A DNA stretch of 64,000 nucleotides from Peribacillus sp. FSL H8-0477 (GTDB taxonomy: Bacteria; Bacillota; Bacilli; Bacillales; DSM-1321). Positions 9,253-17,067 of this stretch are shown piece by piece. How positions within the stretch are numbered: the stretch's first letter is position 1; every line of letters begins with the position of its first letter. A program made the translations under genes and the position numbers. The notes below the pieces were generated by a model. That model did not search any database and was not told the origin of the DNA. It worked only from the letters and a program-made list of their open reading frames with translations. The stretch covers positions 620,001 through 684,000 of the forward strand of contig NZ_JBBODE010000001.1 in assembly GCF_038002765.1 (NCBI RefSeq). Direction: 5' to 3'.

Positions 9253-10701
9253 TTATAATATGGGTGATAATAGTCTTGATATTGATTCTTTAATTCGAAT
9301 CCACAATGATCGCTTTCCATACTCACTATGTGTCAGAATCCTTGAAACCTTAATATCATCTAAAAATGCTTCAGTCAGTTTCACTGCAATCTCCTCATCA
9401 TAAATAAAGGCATTTACTTCAAAATTAAGTTTAAAACTTCTTACGTCAATATTCGCTGTACCAACTGAAGAAACTTCGCTATCAACAACAATGGTTTTAG
9501 AGTGGATAAAGCCATTGTCATATATATAGACAACAGCCCCTGCATCCAGCATGGCGCCAATATAAGATAACGTTGCCCAATATACAAAAATATGATCTGG
9601 TTTATTAGGAATCATGATGCTGACTTTAATGCCGGAAATTGATGCTATGCGGAGTGCATCAAGTAAACTCGCATCCGGAATAAAATAGGGAGTTTGGATA
9701 ATAATCGATTTCTTTGCAGATAAAATTAACTTAATATAGCCATTTTTAATTTGTTCCCATTCGGAGTCAGGACCGCTCGTAACGATTTGCATACCTGTAC
9801 TGCCTGTTCCTTTTTTACGGGGAAATAAATGTGCTTGATAGGAAATATCCTGTGTGTTTGACGCCTGGTTCCAATCGAGAATAAACCGAGTTTGGATAGC
9901 TAGGACGGCTGAGCCCCGAATTCTTAAATGTGTATCACGCCAATAACCAAATTTCGGGTTGATGCCAAGGTACTCATCCCCGACATTAAAGCCTCCAAGG
10001 TACCCAATTTCACCATCAATAATCACTAATTTACGATGGTTACGAAAGTTAATTCTAAGATTTAATAGTGGAAGCTTTGATGGAAAGAAAACTTCTACCT
10101 GACCGCCGGCCTCCCTGAATTCCTTGAAAAAGCGTTTCGTAAGACTGCGCGAGCCTAATTCATCATAAAGAATTCTAACGGTTAAGCCTTCTTTTGCTTT
10201 TTTCGTTAAAAGTCTGATAAATGCTTTACCCAGATTGTCTTTCTTAATTATATAATATTGGATATGTATATGATTCTTTGCTTCTTCAATATCTTTAAAT
10301 AGACGGTCAAACTTTTGCTTTCCATCTGTAAAAATATCAACATGATTATTTTCTGTTAGAACCGACTCATTACCTCGTAAATGCATATAAATCAAATCTT
10401 GATTATCATAGGTTGATTTATTACGGAATTCAAATTCATTAAAAGCAAGCTGTTCTAATTGTTTTTTTAATATTGGTTCGATGCCGATTTTCTCGCGGTC
10501 TTCCCACTCAAACAGCCGATGCTTTCGCAAACTTTTTCCAAAAAGAAGATAGAGACAAAACCCTGCAACCGGCAGAAAAAACAGAACAAGCAGCCAAGCC
10601 CAAGATGCTCCTGCATCTCTGCGTTCCCAAAAAATCACCAAAAGAGCTAGTAGAATATTTACTACGGTGATTAAACCTAAAAAAATTGTAATTACATCCA
10701 T
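9253..10701 (-). CDS. cls: Cardiolipin synthase
   Basis: The enzyme joins two phosphatidylglycerol molecules into cardiolipin and glycerol at the membrane. Two N-terminal helices (about residues 3-23 and 32-54) are followed by two phospholipase-D HKD motifs: HRKLVIID at 222-229 and HSKTIVVD at 400-407, each with the Gly-rich or Asn partner downstream (GGFN, GTANID). The length of 482 is normal. The ATG at 10701 follows GTGAGGGTG. Bacillus genomes usually carry two or three paralogues, so this may be ClsA or YwjE-type. Confidence 0.94.
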   Translation of the reverse strand: MDVITIFLGLITVVNILLALLVIFWERRDAGASWAWLLVLFFLPVAGFCLYLLFGKSLRKHRLFEWEDREKIGIEPILKKQLEQLAFNEFEFRNKSTYDNQDLIYMHLRGNESVLTENNHVDIFTDGKQKFDRLFKDIEEAKNHIHIQYYIIKKDNLGKAFIRLLTKKAKEGLTVRILYDELGSRSLTKRFFKEFREAGGQVEVFFPSKLPLLNLRINFRNHRKLVIIDGEIGYLGGFNVGDEYLGINPKFGYWRDTHLRIRGSAVLAIQTRFILDWNQASNTQDISYQAHLFPRKKGTGSTGMQIVTSGPDSEWEQIKNGYIKLILSAKKSIIIQTPYFIPDASLLDALRIASISGIKVSIMIPNKPDHIFVYWATLSYIGAMLDAGAVVYIYDNGFIHSKTIVVDSEVSSVGTANIDVRSFKLNFEVNAFIYDEEIAVKLTEAFLDDIKVSRILTHSEYGKRSLWIRIKESISRLLSPIL

Positions 10702-10910
10702 TCAACACCCTCACAAACCCTATTAATACTCGAGGTAACTTTCCAGCTTCCGTCGAGGAATTGTCTATTATATCCTAGTGAAACATACGTATCCTATCAT
10801 AAGAATACCATGATTTTCAGGAGATAAAAAGAAAACAACCTTTAAAAATATCCCCTTACAACTAAGGTTCCCTTTCAAAAAACGACTATACCTAACTGGG
10901 TCTATATAAT

Positions 10911-10936
10911 GAAAGCCCCCACAAAGTTGTGGAGGC
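10911..10936 (-). terminator. Terminator of the sulfur operon
   Basis: GCCTCCACAACTTTGTGGGGGC followed by TTTC on the minus strand ends the operon that starts near 11940. Confidence 0.75.
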
Positions 10937-10948
10937 AACGGGATATTA

Positions 10949-11245
10949 TTATTCAAGCATACCAACCCAAGCCAGCATGCCGCCTTTCATGTTTTTCACC
11001 ATAAACCCTTGATCAAGTAAGAACTGGGCTGCTTGCCCGCTTCGAGCACCCGAGCGGCACACAAGGATGTACTCTTTCTTCTTATCAAGATCTTGTTTTC
11101 TAAATTCCAATAGTCCTAGTGGTATATTTAAAGCACCGGGTATTTTTCCATTTGCTGCTTCCGCCGCTTCACGCACATCGATAATATGGAGAACTTCTTC
11201 TTTATTTAAACGAACAGCTACCTCATCCGGTGTAATAGTTTGCAC
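10949..11245 (-). CDS. Single-domain rhodanese (sulfurtransferase)
   Basis: Rhodaneses pass sulfane sulfur between persulfides and acceptors such as thiols, sulfite or cyanide. This 98-residue protein is one complete domain with the active loop CRSGARS (persulfide-forming Cys63) and the usual IIDVRE start. It is the last gene of a three-gene unit controlled by a CstR-type repressor, 27 nt downstream of that gene. This placement supports a role in clearing hydrogen sulfide or organic persulfides rather than cyanide detoxification. Confidence 0.92.
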   Translation of the reverse strand: MQTITPDEVAVRLNKEEVLHIIDVREAAEAANGKIPGALNIPLGLLEFRKQDLDKKKEYILVCRSGARSGQAAQFLLDQGFMVKNMKGGMLAWVGMLE

Positions 11246-11272
11246 GATTCCATCTCCCTGATTACACGTAAT

Positions 11273-11536
11273 TCATCTGCTCTTTACAAGCAGATTCACT
11301 GCTTCATTTACTAAAGCTTCGGGATCTTTGTCACCTTTTTCGTGAGCTTCCCGAACACATTCAACAAGGTTAGTAGAAACAATTACCCCAATGCTCCGAT
11401 CAATCGCAGAACGAGCAGCTGAAAGCTGTGTTACTACATCCTTACAATTTTGTCCGTCTTCAAGCATTTTCTGAATACCTCGAAGCTGGCCTTCAATCCG
11501 TTTAATCCTATTTTTCATATCATTTTCATAATGCAT
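11273..11536 (-). CDS. cstR: CstR-type persulfide-sensing repressor (CsoR family, DUF156)
   Basis: CsoR-family proteins are all-helical tetramers that lose DNA binding on sensing metal or sulfur. The 87-residue sequence has Cys31 and Cys60 at the two CstR positions, in GQNCKDVV and STNLVECV. The copper-binding His of true CsoR is replaced by Asn in TNLVEC, as in CstR, which forms di- or trisulfides between these cysteines. The C-terminal VNEAVNLLVKSR matches Staphylococcus CstR closely from memory. It lies between two rhodanese-fold genes, and a matching palindrome sits in the operon promoter, so autoregulation is likely. Confidence 0.88.
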   Translation of the reverse strand: MHYENDMKNRIKRIEGQLRGIQKMLEDGQNCKDVVTQLSAARSAIDRSIGVIVSTNLVECVREAHEKGDKDPEALVNEAVNLLVKSR

Positions 11537-11561
11537 ATTTTATGCCTCCTTCTCCATTCCT

Positions 11562-11903
11562 TTATGAACACGAGCAATCTGTTACCGTATATCCTACCAC
11601 TTTATAGCCATTTTTATGAAGATAACGAATACCCAAATTCTTTTCTAATGAATCAGTAGACACGATATACAGAGCCTTTTTCGGGATTTCTGCTGAATAA
11701 CGTTTCAAGTAGGCGGTAGGAATGGTCAGTGATCCAGCAATTGGATCCTTCGCAGAATCCTGATAATCTCTGATATCAACAATCACCACATCAGCATTGC
11801 GTATTTCGGACTTTTCCATGCATGGAACACAGGGTACCGAAACATATCTATTATAAATAACAGCTGATAATAACACGACTAAAATCAGCAGAATCACAAT
11901 CAT
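11562..11903 (-). CDS. Membrane-anchored rhodanese-like protein lacking the catalytic Cys
   Basis: The 113-residue protein has one N-terminal helix (residues 1-18), a CVPC pair (25-28), then a rhodanese-like fold with VVIVDIRD. The loop that should hold the catalytic Cys reads IVSTDSLEKN, so Cys is missing there, while the C-terminus ends in DCSCS. It may bind or relay sulfane sulfur through the terminal cysteines instead; this is inference. It is the first gene of the CstR operon and starts about 45 nt after the operator-promoter. Confidence 0.78.
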   Translation of the reverse strand: MIVILLILVVLLSAVIYNRYVSVPCVPCMEKSEIRNADVVIVDIRDYQDSAKDPIAGSLTIPTAYLKRYSAEIPKKALYIVSTDSLEKNLGIRYLHKNGYKVVGYTVTDCSCS

Positions 11904-11948
11904 TGATGATGCTCCCCCTAAATATTCAGGAATTTTACTTTATGACAC

Positions 11949-11977
11949 ATTTTATACCCATGCGGGTATGGTGTCAA
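11949..11977 (-). promoter_or_regulatory. Promoter with CstR-type operator in the spacer
   Basis: On the minus strand TTGACA (11972-11977) and TAAAAT (11949-11954) are separated by exactly 17 bp. The palindrome ATACCCATGCGGGTAT (11954-11969) fills most of that spacer, matching the ATACCC-N4-GGGTAT pattern of CsoR/CstR operators. Repressor bound there would block RNA polymerase. Confidence 0.88.
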
Positions 11978-12045
11978 TCTTCTGAAACGGGAGGAATCCT
12001 TAGCTAACAAAAGTTAAGGTTTAGAGTTTTGAATTAACCGTTTTT

Positions 12046-12414
12046 TCATTCGGATAAAGAACTGGTTATTGTCCCTTGGTGAAAATACATTTTCCAGCTT
12101 CCCTCTCTCAATTTCCAAATAGAACTACGCAATGAATGCTTCTTATTGACCTCGTTATATATTCGGTAAGTGGTTAAAACGATTTCGTCAGACAATGGAT
12201 GAATCTCAAAATTACTTAACTTCATCCGTACTGCTCCTATGCCCTCTTCACCAATACTTTCATTTTGATACAACACTTTACCAGAACTTCCAATTTCAAA
12301 AAAATCGCCGGCTAATAGATTAGTAAGTTCTTCTTTTGATGTCCGAATTTCTGGTTTTAAAAGCTTTTCTTCCAATTGAAGTAAATGCTCTTTTAAAAAA
12401 GACATACTTTCCAT
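12046..12414 (-). CDS. DUF4440/NTF2-like protein
   Basis: The 122-residue protein looks like a SnoaL/NTF2-like DUF4440 domain: an N-terminal helix pair (LLQLEEKLL), then LLAGDFFEIGSSGKV, and a beta-rich half ending in SIWKLREGSWKMYFHQGT. Such domains form cone-shaped dimers with a hydrophobic pocket; most bacterial copies have no known function. ATG 12414 follows AAAGGTGAG. It has no operon partner. Confidence 0.75.
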   Translation of the reverse strand: MESMSFLKEHLLQLEEKLLKPEIRTSKEELTNLLAGDFFEIGSSGKVLYQNESIGEEGIGAVRMKLSNFEIHPLSDEIVLTTYRIYNEVNKKHSLRSSIWKLREGSWKMYFHQGTITSSLSE

Positions 12415-12560
12415 GGCTACTCACCTTTTTTTCTTATAGAATATATAGGCTGTTTTCTTAACACTTTAATTTAATTCACTACTAATTTTCTAGTTTCTTT
12501 TAGTTATTATCTAGTGATATAACTTCCATTTCCTAATAACTTGTCCAATCATTATGGTAA

Positions 12561-13082
12561 TCAAAATGTTATATTTAGTAACTCTTTCATTTCAAGAAGA
12601 AGTTCAGCATGTTTTTCTTTTGATACATATATCATCTTTTGACCTTCCCCATTAGGTTTTTGCTTCTTACCATTAGGTTCTTGAAATATAATGTTTCCAT
12701 CTTTTAGATAATTCAGTGTGTATACTTTATTATCCATTGTCTCTTTATCAGATAGTACAAAAAAGTAATTCCCTTTTTTCTTTAATTCTTTACTCTTCTT
12801 TACTATCTCCTTACCAGGAGGCTTTACAACTTTCATATTGTTTACTTTTTCTATGAAAGCTTGTATTTTATTGCTATCTGTAATGACTTTTAAAGTTGCT
12901 TCGGAAGAAACCCCCTTTTTATCAACACCTTGAACAAGTAAAGTTGTATATATCTCTTTATTAGGTATTTCTAAAACCACGTCTTTTGTACTTTTATTAT
13001 CCAAACTACATGCAGTTAACAACATCATCATGAAAATACAACTAAAAAGTAGGTTTACTATTTTCAATTTCATTCCCTCCAT
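12561..13082 (-). CDS. Hypothetical lipoprotein
   Basis: The protein starts with a lipoprotein signal peptide ending in LLTAC (Cys25 from the first ATG), followed by a Lys-rich beta-strand-type domain of about 145 residues that I do not recognise. The start is ambiguous: ATG 13082 has a weak site, ATG 13073 is only 2 nt from a GGAGGG stretch, and TTG 13067 has ideal 6-7 nt spacing from it. The mature protein is the same in each case. The gene is A/T-rich and isolated. Confidence 0.7.
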   Translation of the reverse strand: MEGMKLKIVNLLFSCIFMMMLLTACSLDNKSTKDVVLEIPNKEIYTTLLVQGVDKKGVSSEATLKVITDSNKIQAFIEKVNNMKVVKPPGKEIVKKSKELKKKGNYFFVLSDKETMDNKVYTLNYLKDGNIIFQEPNGKKQKPNGEGQKMIYVSKEKHAELLLEMKELLNITF

Positions 13083-13201
13083 CTTATCTAAAAAATACCT
13101 TCATAACTCCCGATAGATAATCTAAAAATATATAAATGAATATGGTATTTTTTATTTGGAGATGAATGCATTACTTTAACTACCCTATCTGGGCAACATA
13201 A

Positions 13202-13315
13202 TCATAACCAATCTCTAACGTAAGCTACTAATCCTAAAAATGCCCCTAAACCCGTACAAATGAACACAATAATCGTATAATCAGCTTTTTTTTGACTTAG
13301 TTTTTTCTCACTCAT
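13202..13315 (-). CDS. Small single-helix membrane protein (37 aa)
   Basis: This short ORF starts at ATG 13315, 7 nt after a clear GGAGG. It encodes a basic N-terminus (MSEKKLSQKK) and one strongly hydrophobic segment (about residues 13-32), ending VRDWL. The good ribosome binding site, charge layout and complete hydrophobic span suggest a real membrane microprotein rather than chance. I do not know its family. Confidence 0.6.
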   Translation of the reverse strand: MSEKKLSQKKADYTIIVFICTGLGAFLGLVAYVRDWL

Positions 13316-13344
13316 TAAAAAACCTCCATTATTTTGCAACCTTT

Positions 13345-13480
13345 AAAATACACTATGTAATCCTTGGCATCTTCAATGATGCCGGAGAACGAGTCCATTC
13401 AAAACGACTCCAGCAGGGTTCCCTTTATTCGGTTTTCTACATATTGCATCATACTGATGAACCTTTATCCCAGCACAGTC
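13345..13480 (-). pseudogene. Relic of a PhzF-family isomerase gene (N-terminal piece)
   Basis: Minus-strand translation across 13393-13465 gives VHQYDA, then PNKGNPAGVVLNG, the diagnostic N-terminal motif of PhzF/YddE-type epimerase-like proteins. The frame shifts after NG and continues with GIIEDAKDYIV in another phase; no start codon or remainder of the gene is present. It is a short decaying fragment without function. Confidence 0.6.
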
Positions 13481-13620
13481 TGTCTCATTACTAAACCTAT
13501 ATTCTATTTTTTATTTAAGAATTCCTTCTTCTCGAGTCTACAATTCAGGAGAAGCTAAATTTGTAGTGCACCGGCCTTTCTTAATAGAAAGAAAACAATT
13601 GCGAAAAAAAAAAACCAATG

Positions 13621-13667
13621 ACTAAACAACGCCCGCAGGTAGAATAATCTGCGGGCGTTGTTTAGTG
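13621..13667 (-). terminator. Strong terminator of the SRPBCC gene
   Basis: A perfect 18-bp stem (13621-13638 with 13650-13667) overlaps the stop codon of the gene at 13662. On the minus strand it is followed, after about 10 nt, by a long T-run (13604-13616). Confidence 0.88.
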
Positions 13668-14105
13668 TTTCTTCTTCAGTTCGAGTGCGATTGCTTCTGC
13701 AAGTTCTTCTGCCATTTGAGGTACAAAGGTCTTCAATAACGAGTTGGCAATCGGCGCCTTATATCCGCTCGCTGTAATGTCTAAAAAACCGGTCATCTTC
13801 GTATTCCTTGGATCGATGGCTTCTGCTAAAAAATAGCCGCTTCCGGTAAACGGTTCATTCAGACCAGTGAGGTCAAATGTAACTTTACTTGGACCTTTCC
13901 ATTCAATGATATCGACAATCAGCTCTATTTTCTTTTTCATCAAGCCTAAATCGCCTTTAAACTTCCAGGTAACCTGATTTTCATTTAATACAGTATGATT
14001 GATGTAACCAGGGACAAGCGGTGCCCAGTTTTCTACCTTGCTTACAAACTCCCAGATTTCTTCGATTGGTAAAGCCATTTTTATGCTGTGCAGCCCGGTT
14101 GGCAA
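13662..14105 (-). CDS. CoxG/SRPBCC-family protein
   Basis: SRPBCC (START-like) domains bind lipophilic ligands in a deep pocket; the CoxG subgroup is named for a carbon-monoxide-dehydrogenase accessory protein but is widespread without CO metabolism. The roughly 147 residues show the pattern PIEEIWEFVSKVENWAPLVPG, FKGDLGLMKKKIEL and GSGYFLAEA, and a long C-terminal helix. I chose TTG 14105, 7 nt after GAGGT, over GTG 14114, which lies on the site. It is not grouped with CO dehydrogenase genes. Confidence 0.78.
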   Translation of the reverse strand: MPTGLHSIKMALPIEEIWEFVSKVENWAPLVPGYINHTVLNENQVTWKFKGDLGLMKKKIELIVDIIEWKGPSKVTFDLTGLNEPFTGSGYFLAEAIDPRNTKMTGFLDITASGYKAPIANSLLKTFVPQMAEELAEAIALELKKKH

Positions 14106-14195
14106 AAGTCCCACCTCATTCGTGTTGTTACTTTCACTCCTACTGTATTATATTGTCCAAACTGTATAGAACCTTAAGAGTAAAATAGCTAAATC

Positions 14196-14900
14196 TTAGG
14201 ATACGGTTTCCCGTAAATCAAGTACCTGTAATATTTCAGCCTTTATGAGAGCTAGATCCATATCGGTACGATTCCTTGGTTTGGACTGCTTGATTGTGAG
14301 TACCTCAGCTAATACACCTGGCTGCCCCTTTAAAATAAGAATACGATCACAAAGATATAAGGCTTCATCGATATCATGAGTAACTAATAGCATCGTCGTA
14401 TTTTTCTTTTTCCAGATAGAGAGTAATAATTCTTGCAGCTGCATTTTGGTAAAAGCATCTACCGCACTAAAGGGTTCATCAAGTAATAGTACTTCAGGCT
14501 CCGTTACAAGTGCCCGCGCAATCGCAGTCCGTTGAGACATCCCTCCAGAAAGATCCTTTGGGTAATGTTTTTCAAAGCCCGTGAGACCTACCGTACCCAA
14601 CAATTCGTGGACGAGAGCTTCTTGATCCCCCTTGAGCCCAAAGGATACATTTTGTTCAACTGTCAGCCAAGGCATCAGCCTCGGCTCTTGGAACATCATT
14701 CCGACTTCTTCCTTCTCAAGACTAAAGTTCCCTGTGTAGTCCTTATCCAACCCTGACAGGACACGCAGCAAGGTACTTTTTCCACAGCCGCTTGTTCCTA
14801 GTATCCCAATGATCTCTCCCTCCTCCACGGTGAAAGAAACATCAATTAATCCAGCCTGTTTATGATTGAATGTCCGTGAAACCTGTTGTACAGATAACAT
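14196..14900 (-). CDS. ABC importer ATPase, SsuB/TauB/NrtD type
   Basis: This ATPase drives import for the nitrate/sulfonate/taurine class. It has Walker A GTSGCGKST (35-43), Q-loop MMFQEPRLMPWLTV, signature LSGGMSQR, Walker B VLLLDEPFSAVD and the H-loop THDIDEAL. At 234 residues it is slightly short for SsuB but complete. It is the last gene of a three-gene operon (binding protein, permease, ATPase) headed by a SAM-I riboswitch. That control points to a sulfur or methionine-precursor substrate. Confidence 0.92.
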   Translation of the reverse strand: MLSVQQVSRTFNHKQAGLIDVSFTVEEGEIIGILGTSGCGKSTLLRVLSGLDKDYTGNFSLEKEEVGMMFQEPRLMPWLTVEQNVSFGLKGDQEALVHELLGTVGLTGFEKHYPKDLSGGMSQRTAIARALVTEPEVLLLDEPFSAVDAFTKMQLQELLLSIWKKKNTTMLLVTHDIDEALYLCDRILILKGQPGVLAEVLTIKQSKPRNRTDMDLALIKAEILQVLDLRETVS

Positions 14901-14916
14901 ATCGATTCCTTCTTTC

Positions 14917-15756
14917 TCAATGTTGATTTGCCAAACTGTCCTGCCACCTTAGTGAGCGTTCTTCAATCATTTTTAGGAACCAGTCGGTTAGTTTACCTAG
15001 AATAGCGAAAAGAAGAATACTGCCGATTATCGTATCTGGAGAATACGTATTCTGGCCGACAATCAACAGGTAACCCAGCCCTTTGCTTGCCCCCATAATT
15101 TCTGCCGCCACAACAAACATCCATCCAAGGCCAAGACCGCTGCGGATTCCTGTCAAAAATGATGGAAGCGAGGCAGGAAGAATAATTCTGCGGACAATTT
15201 GAAACGATGTAAAACCATATATTTTACCGACTTCAATCAGCTTACGATCTACACCCCGTATCCCGGCCACCATGTTCAGATAGACTGGAAAAAACACCCC
15301 AACCGCGATGAGCGTCACCTTCGAGGTTTCACCAATGCCCATCCAGAGAATAAACAACGGTACCCAAGCAAGCGATGGAATCGATCGAAGCGCTTGAATA
15401 ATGGGATCCACAAGTTCTTCAAAAATTTTCAGATAACCCACCAATGAACCAACGATTATGGCAGCCAGTGTTCCAATAAAAAATCCTGCAAACACTCTTG
15501 TTAAGGTCGAACCAAGATGTCCCCAAAGGGTTCCTTCCAACACCATTTGATATAGGCTGGCAATAATTACAGATGGTGCAGGCAGCAAATGGGCTTCAAT
15601 AAGCCCCATTTTGCTTGCTGCTTCCCATAACACGACTAATGTCACTGGCAGGATGCTGCCCAGCAGAAGCCTACGATTACTCTGCGGCTTTTTACTTGTC
15701 ATTGTCATTTTGTTTATTTGACCCAATTTAAGCGCACGATTACTTTGCTCTAACAT
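14917..15756 (-). CDS. ABC importer permease, SsuC type
   Basis: The 279-residue permease has about six helices and the EAA loop typical of BPD permeases (GVDRKLIEVGKIYGFTSFQ then ILPASLPSFLTGIRSGLG). It pairs with the ATPase 16 nt downstream and the lipoprotein 21 nt upstream. The family imports alkanesulfonates, taurine, nitrate or thiamine precursors; the riboswitch upstream favours a sulfur compound. ATG 15756 follows AGAGAGGGG. Confidence 0.92.
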   Translation of the reverse strand: MLEQSNRALKLGQINKMTMTSKKPQSNRRLLLGSILPVTLVVLWEAASKMGLIEAHLLPAPSVIIASLYQMVLEGTLWGHLGSTLTRVFAGFFIGTLAAIIVGSLVGYLKIFEELVDPIIQALRSIPSLAWVPLFILWMGIGETSKVTLIAVGVFFPVYLNMVAGIRGVDRKLIEVGKIYGFTSFQIVRRIILPASLPSFLTGIRSGLGLGWMFVVAAEIMGASKGLGYLLIVGQNTYSPDTIIGSILLFAILGKLTDWFLKMIEERSLRWQDSLANQH

Positions 15757-15777
15757 CCTATTCCCCTCTCTTCTCCA

Positions 15778-16755
15778 TTACTTGGTGACTTTCTCCGCGT
15801 ATGTCGGGTTAAGTAACTTTTCTGTCAGCTCATTAACGTCGGTCGAGTCTTTTAATAAACCAGCTTCTTTGAGTACCTCTCCTGAACCAGTAATAATGGC
15901 TTTTTGTTCATCACCGGGAATCGGTTTAGAAAAATCCGTACGTTCCAATTGTTTTTTTGCAACCTCAAGTGAAATGCTTGCTTCTTTCGCAAGAATTTCT
16001 GCGGTTTCTTCTGGATGGTCGATTGTCCACTGCCGAGCTTCCTCATATGCTTCAAGAACTTTTTCCACATATTTTGGATACTTCTTAGCAAAGTCCTCAC
16101 GAACATCCAACGTACTAAAACTATTAAAGTCAGGATTTCGGTAAAAGATTTGAATATCTGATTCCAATTCTACCTTAGCCATATGTGGATCAAGACCCGC
16201 CCAAGCATCTACATCACCTGATTGAACAGCTGCAGCTCCGTCACTGTGCTGTAGGTTTACAATTTCAACATCTTTCTCTGTTAATCCAGCTTCCTTTAAC
16301 GCACGTAAGAGAAAAATATAGGGATCGGTACCCAGCGTTGCCGCTACTTTTTTCCCCTTTAAATCAGCTACTGATTGAATACTTCCTTTTTTGGCTAAAA
16401 GCGCCGTCCATTCCGGCTTTGAGGAAATATAGACGGTTTGGATAGGTGTGCCCTTTTCTTTGGCAAGCAAGGCTGCCGCACCTGCAGCTGAACCGAAATC
16501 AACACTATCTGAACTAAGAAATTCTAACGCTTTATTAGAACCTTGGCTGAGGACGAATTCGACATCAATACCCTCTTCTTTGAATTTCTTTTCAGCCAGC
16601 CCCTGATCTTTTAATACCAAGCTAACCGGTGAATAATACGCATAATCAAGAATAATTTTCTTTGGTTTTCCGTCCTTACCAGTCCCGCTGGCATCGTTCG
16701 AGCATCCTGAAAGTACTAATCCTACTAATGCCAATAATATAGCCCATTTCTTCAT
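15778..16755 (-). CDS. ABC importer substrate-binding lipoprotein, SsuA type
   Basis: The 325-residue protein starts with a lipoprotein signal ending LVLSGC (Cys18) and has the two-lobed SsuA/NMT1 fold (DYAYYSPVSLVLKDQG, FLSSDSVDFGSAAGAAALLA, GKKVAATLGTDPYIFLLRAL). It captures the substrate outside the membrane. Sulfonates are the likely ligands by family, but nitrate-type and other ligands occur. It is the first gene after the SAM-I leader, about 58 nt downstream of the riboswitch terminator. ATG 16755 follows GGAGGTAGGG. Confidence 0.92.
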   Translation of the reverse strand: MKKWAILLALVGLVLSGCSNDASGTGKDGKPKKIILDYAYYSPVSLVLKDQGLAEKKFKEEGIDVEFVLSQGSNKALEFLSSDSVDFGSAAGAAALLAKEKGTPIQTVYISSKPEWTALLAKKGSIQSVADLKGKKVAATLGTDPYIFLLRALKEAGLTEKDVEIVNLQHSDGAAAVQSGDVDAWAGLDPHMAKVELESDIQIFYRNPDFNSFSTLDVREDFAKKYPKYVEKVLEAYEEARQWTIDHPEETAEILAKEASISLEVAKKQLERTDFSKPIPGDEQKAIITGSGEVLKEAGLLKDSTDVNELTEKLLNPTYAEKVTK

Positions 16756-16812
16756 TTCCCTACCTCCGTTTTCTCTAGAATACCGATTTGCTTACTTGGT
16801 TTAATAAGCGCA

Positions 16813-16847
16813 AAAAACCCTCTTCAAAAAACAAGAAGAGGGTTTTT
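16813..16847 (-). terminator. Riboswitch expression-platform terminator
   Basis: A 13-bp stem (AAAACCCTCTTC arm paired with GAAGAGGGTTTT) followed by T residues lies between the SAM-I aptamer and the binding-protein gene. It would form when S-adenosylmethionine is bound. Confidence 0.88.
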
Positions 16848-16857
16848 AAAAAAATCC

Positions 16858-16968
16858 TCCCTCATCTTTCAGATCAGTTGATCTGCAGGATTTAGCACCT
16901 TTTCAAGCATTTGCTTGATGGTTGCCGGGCTTCACAGGGCCTATTCCCTCCGCCGCTCTCGATAAGAG
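16858..16968 (-). promoter_or_regulatory. SAM-I riboswitch (S-box)
   Basis: The minus strand reads CTCTTATCGAGAG, then GGCGGAGGGA, GCCCTGTGAAGCCCGGCAAC, an AAGCAAATGCTT hairpin, AAGGTGCTAAATCC and finally GATGAGG. These are the conserved blocks of the SAM-I aptamer (P1, kink-turn, P3, P4 and the pseudoknot partner) in the right order. It should turn the SsuABC-like operon off when SAM is plentiful. Confidence 0.97.
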
Positions 16969-17067
16969 TGTCATTACTATTTAATTAAGGTATTTATCTG
17001 TTTGAAGTATATAGCACATAAATTTCAATGTCAATAATATTCTGAATATTTTATTTTATATTTCGAT

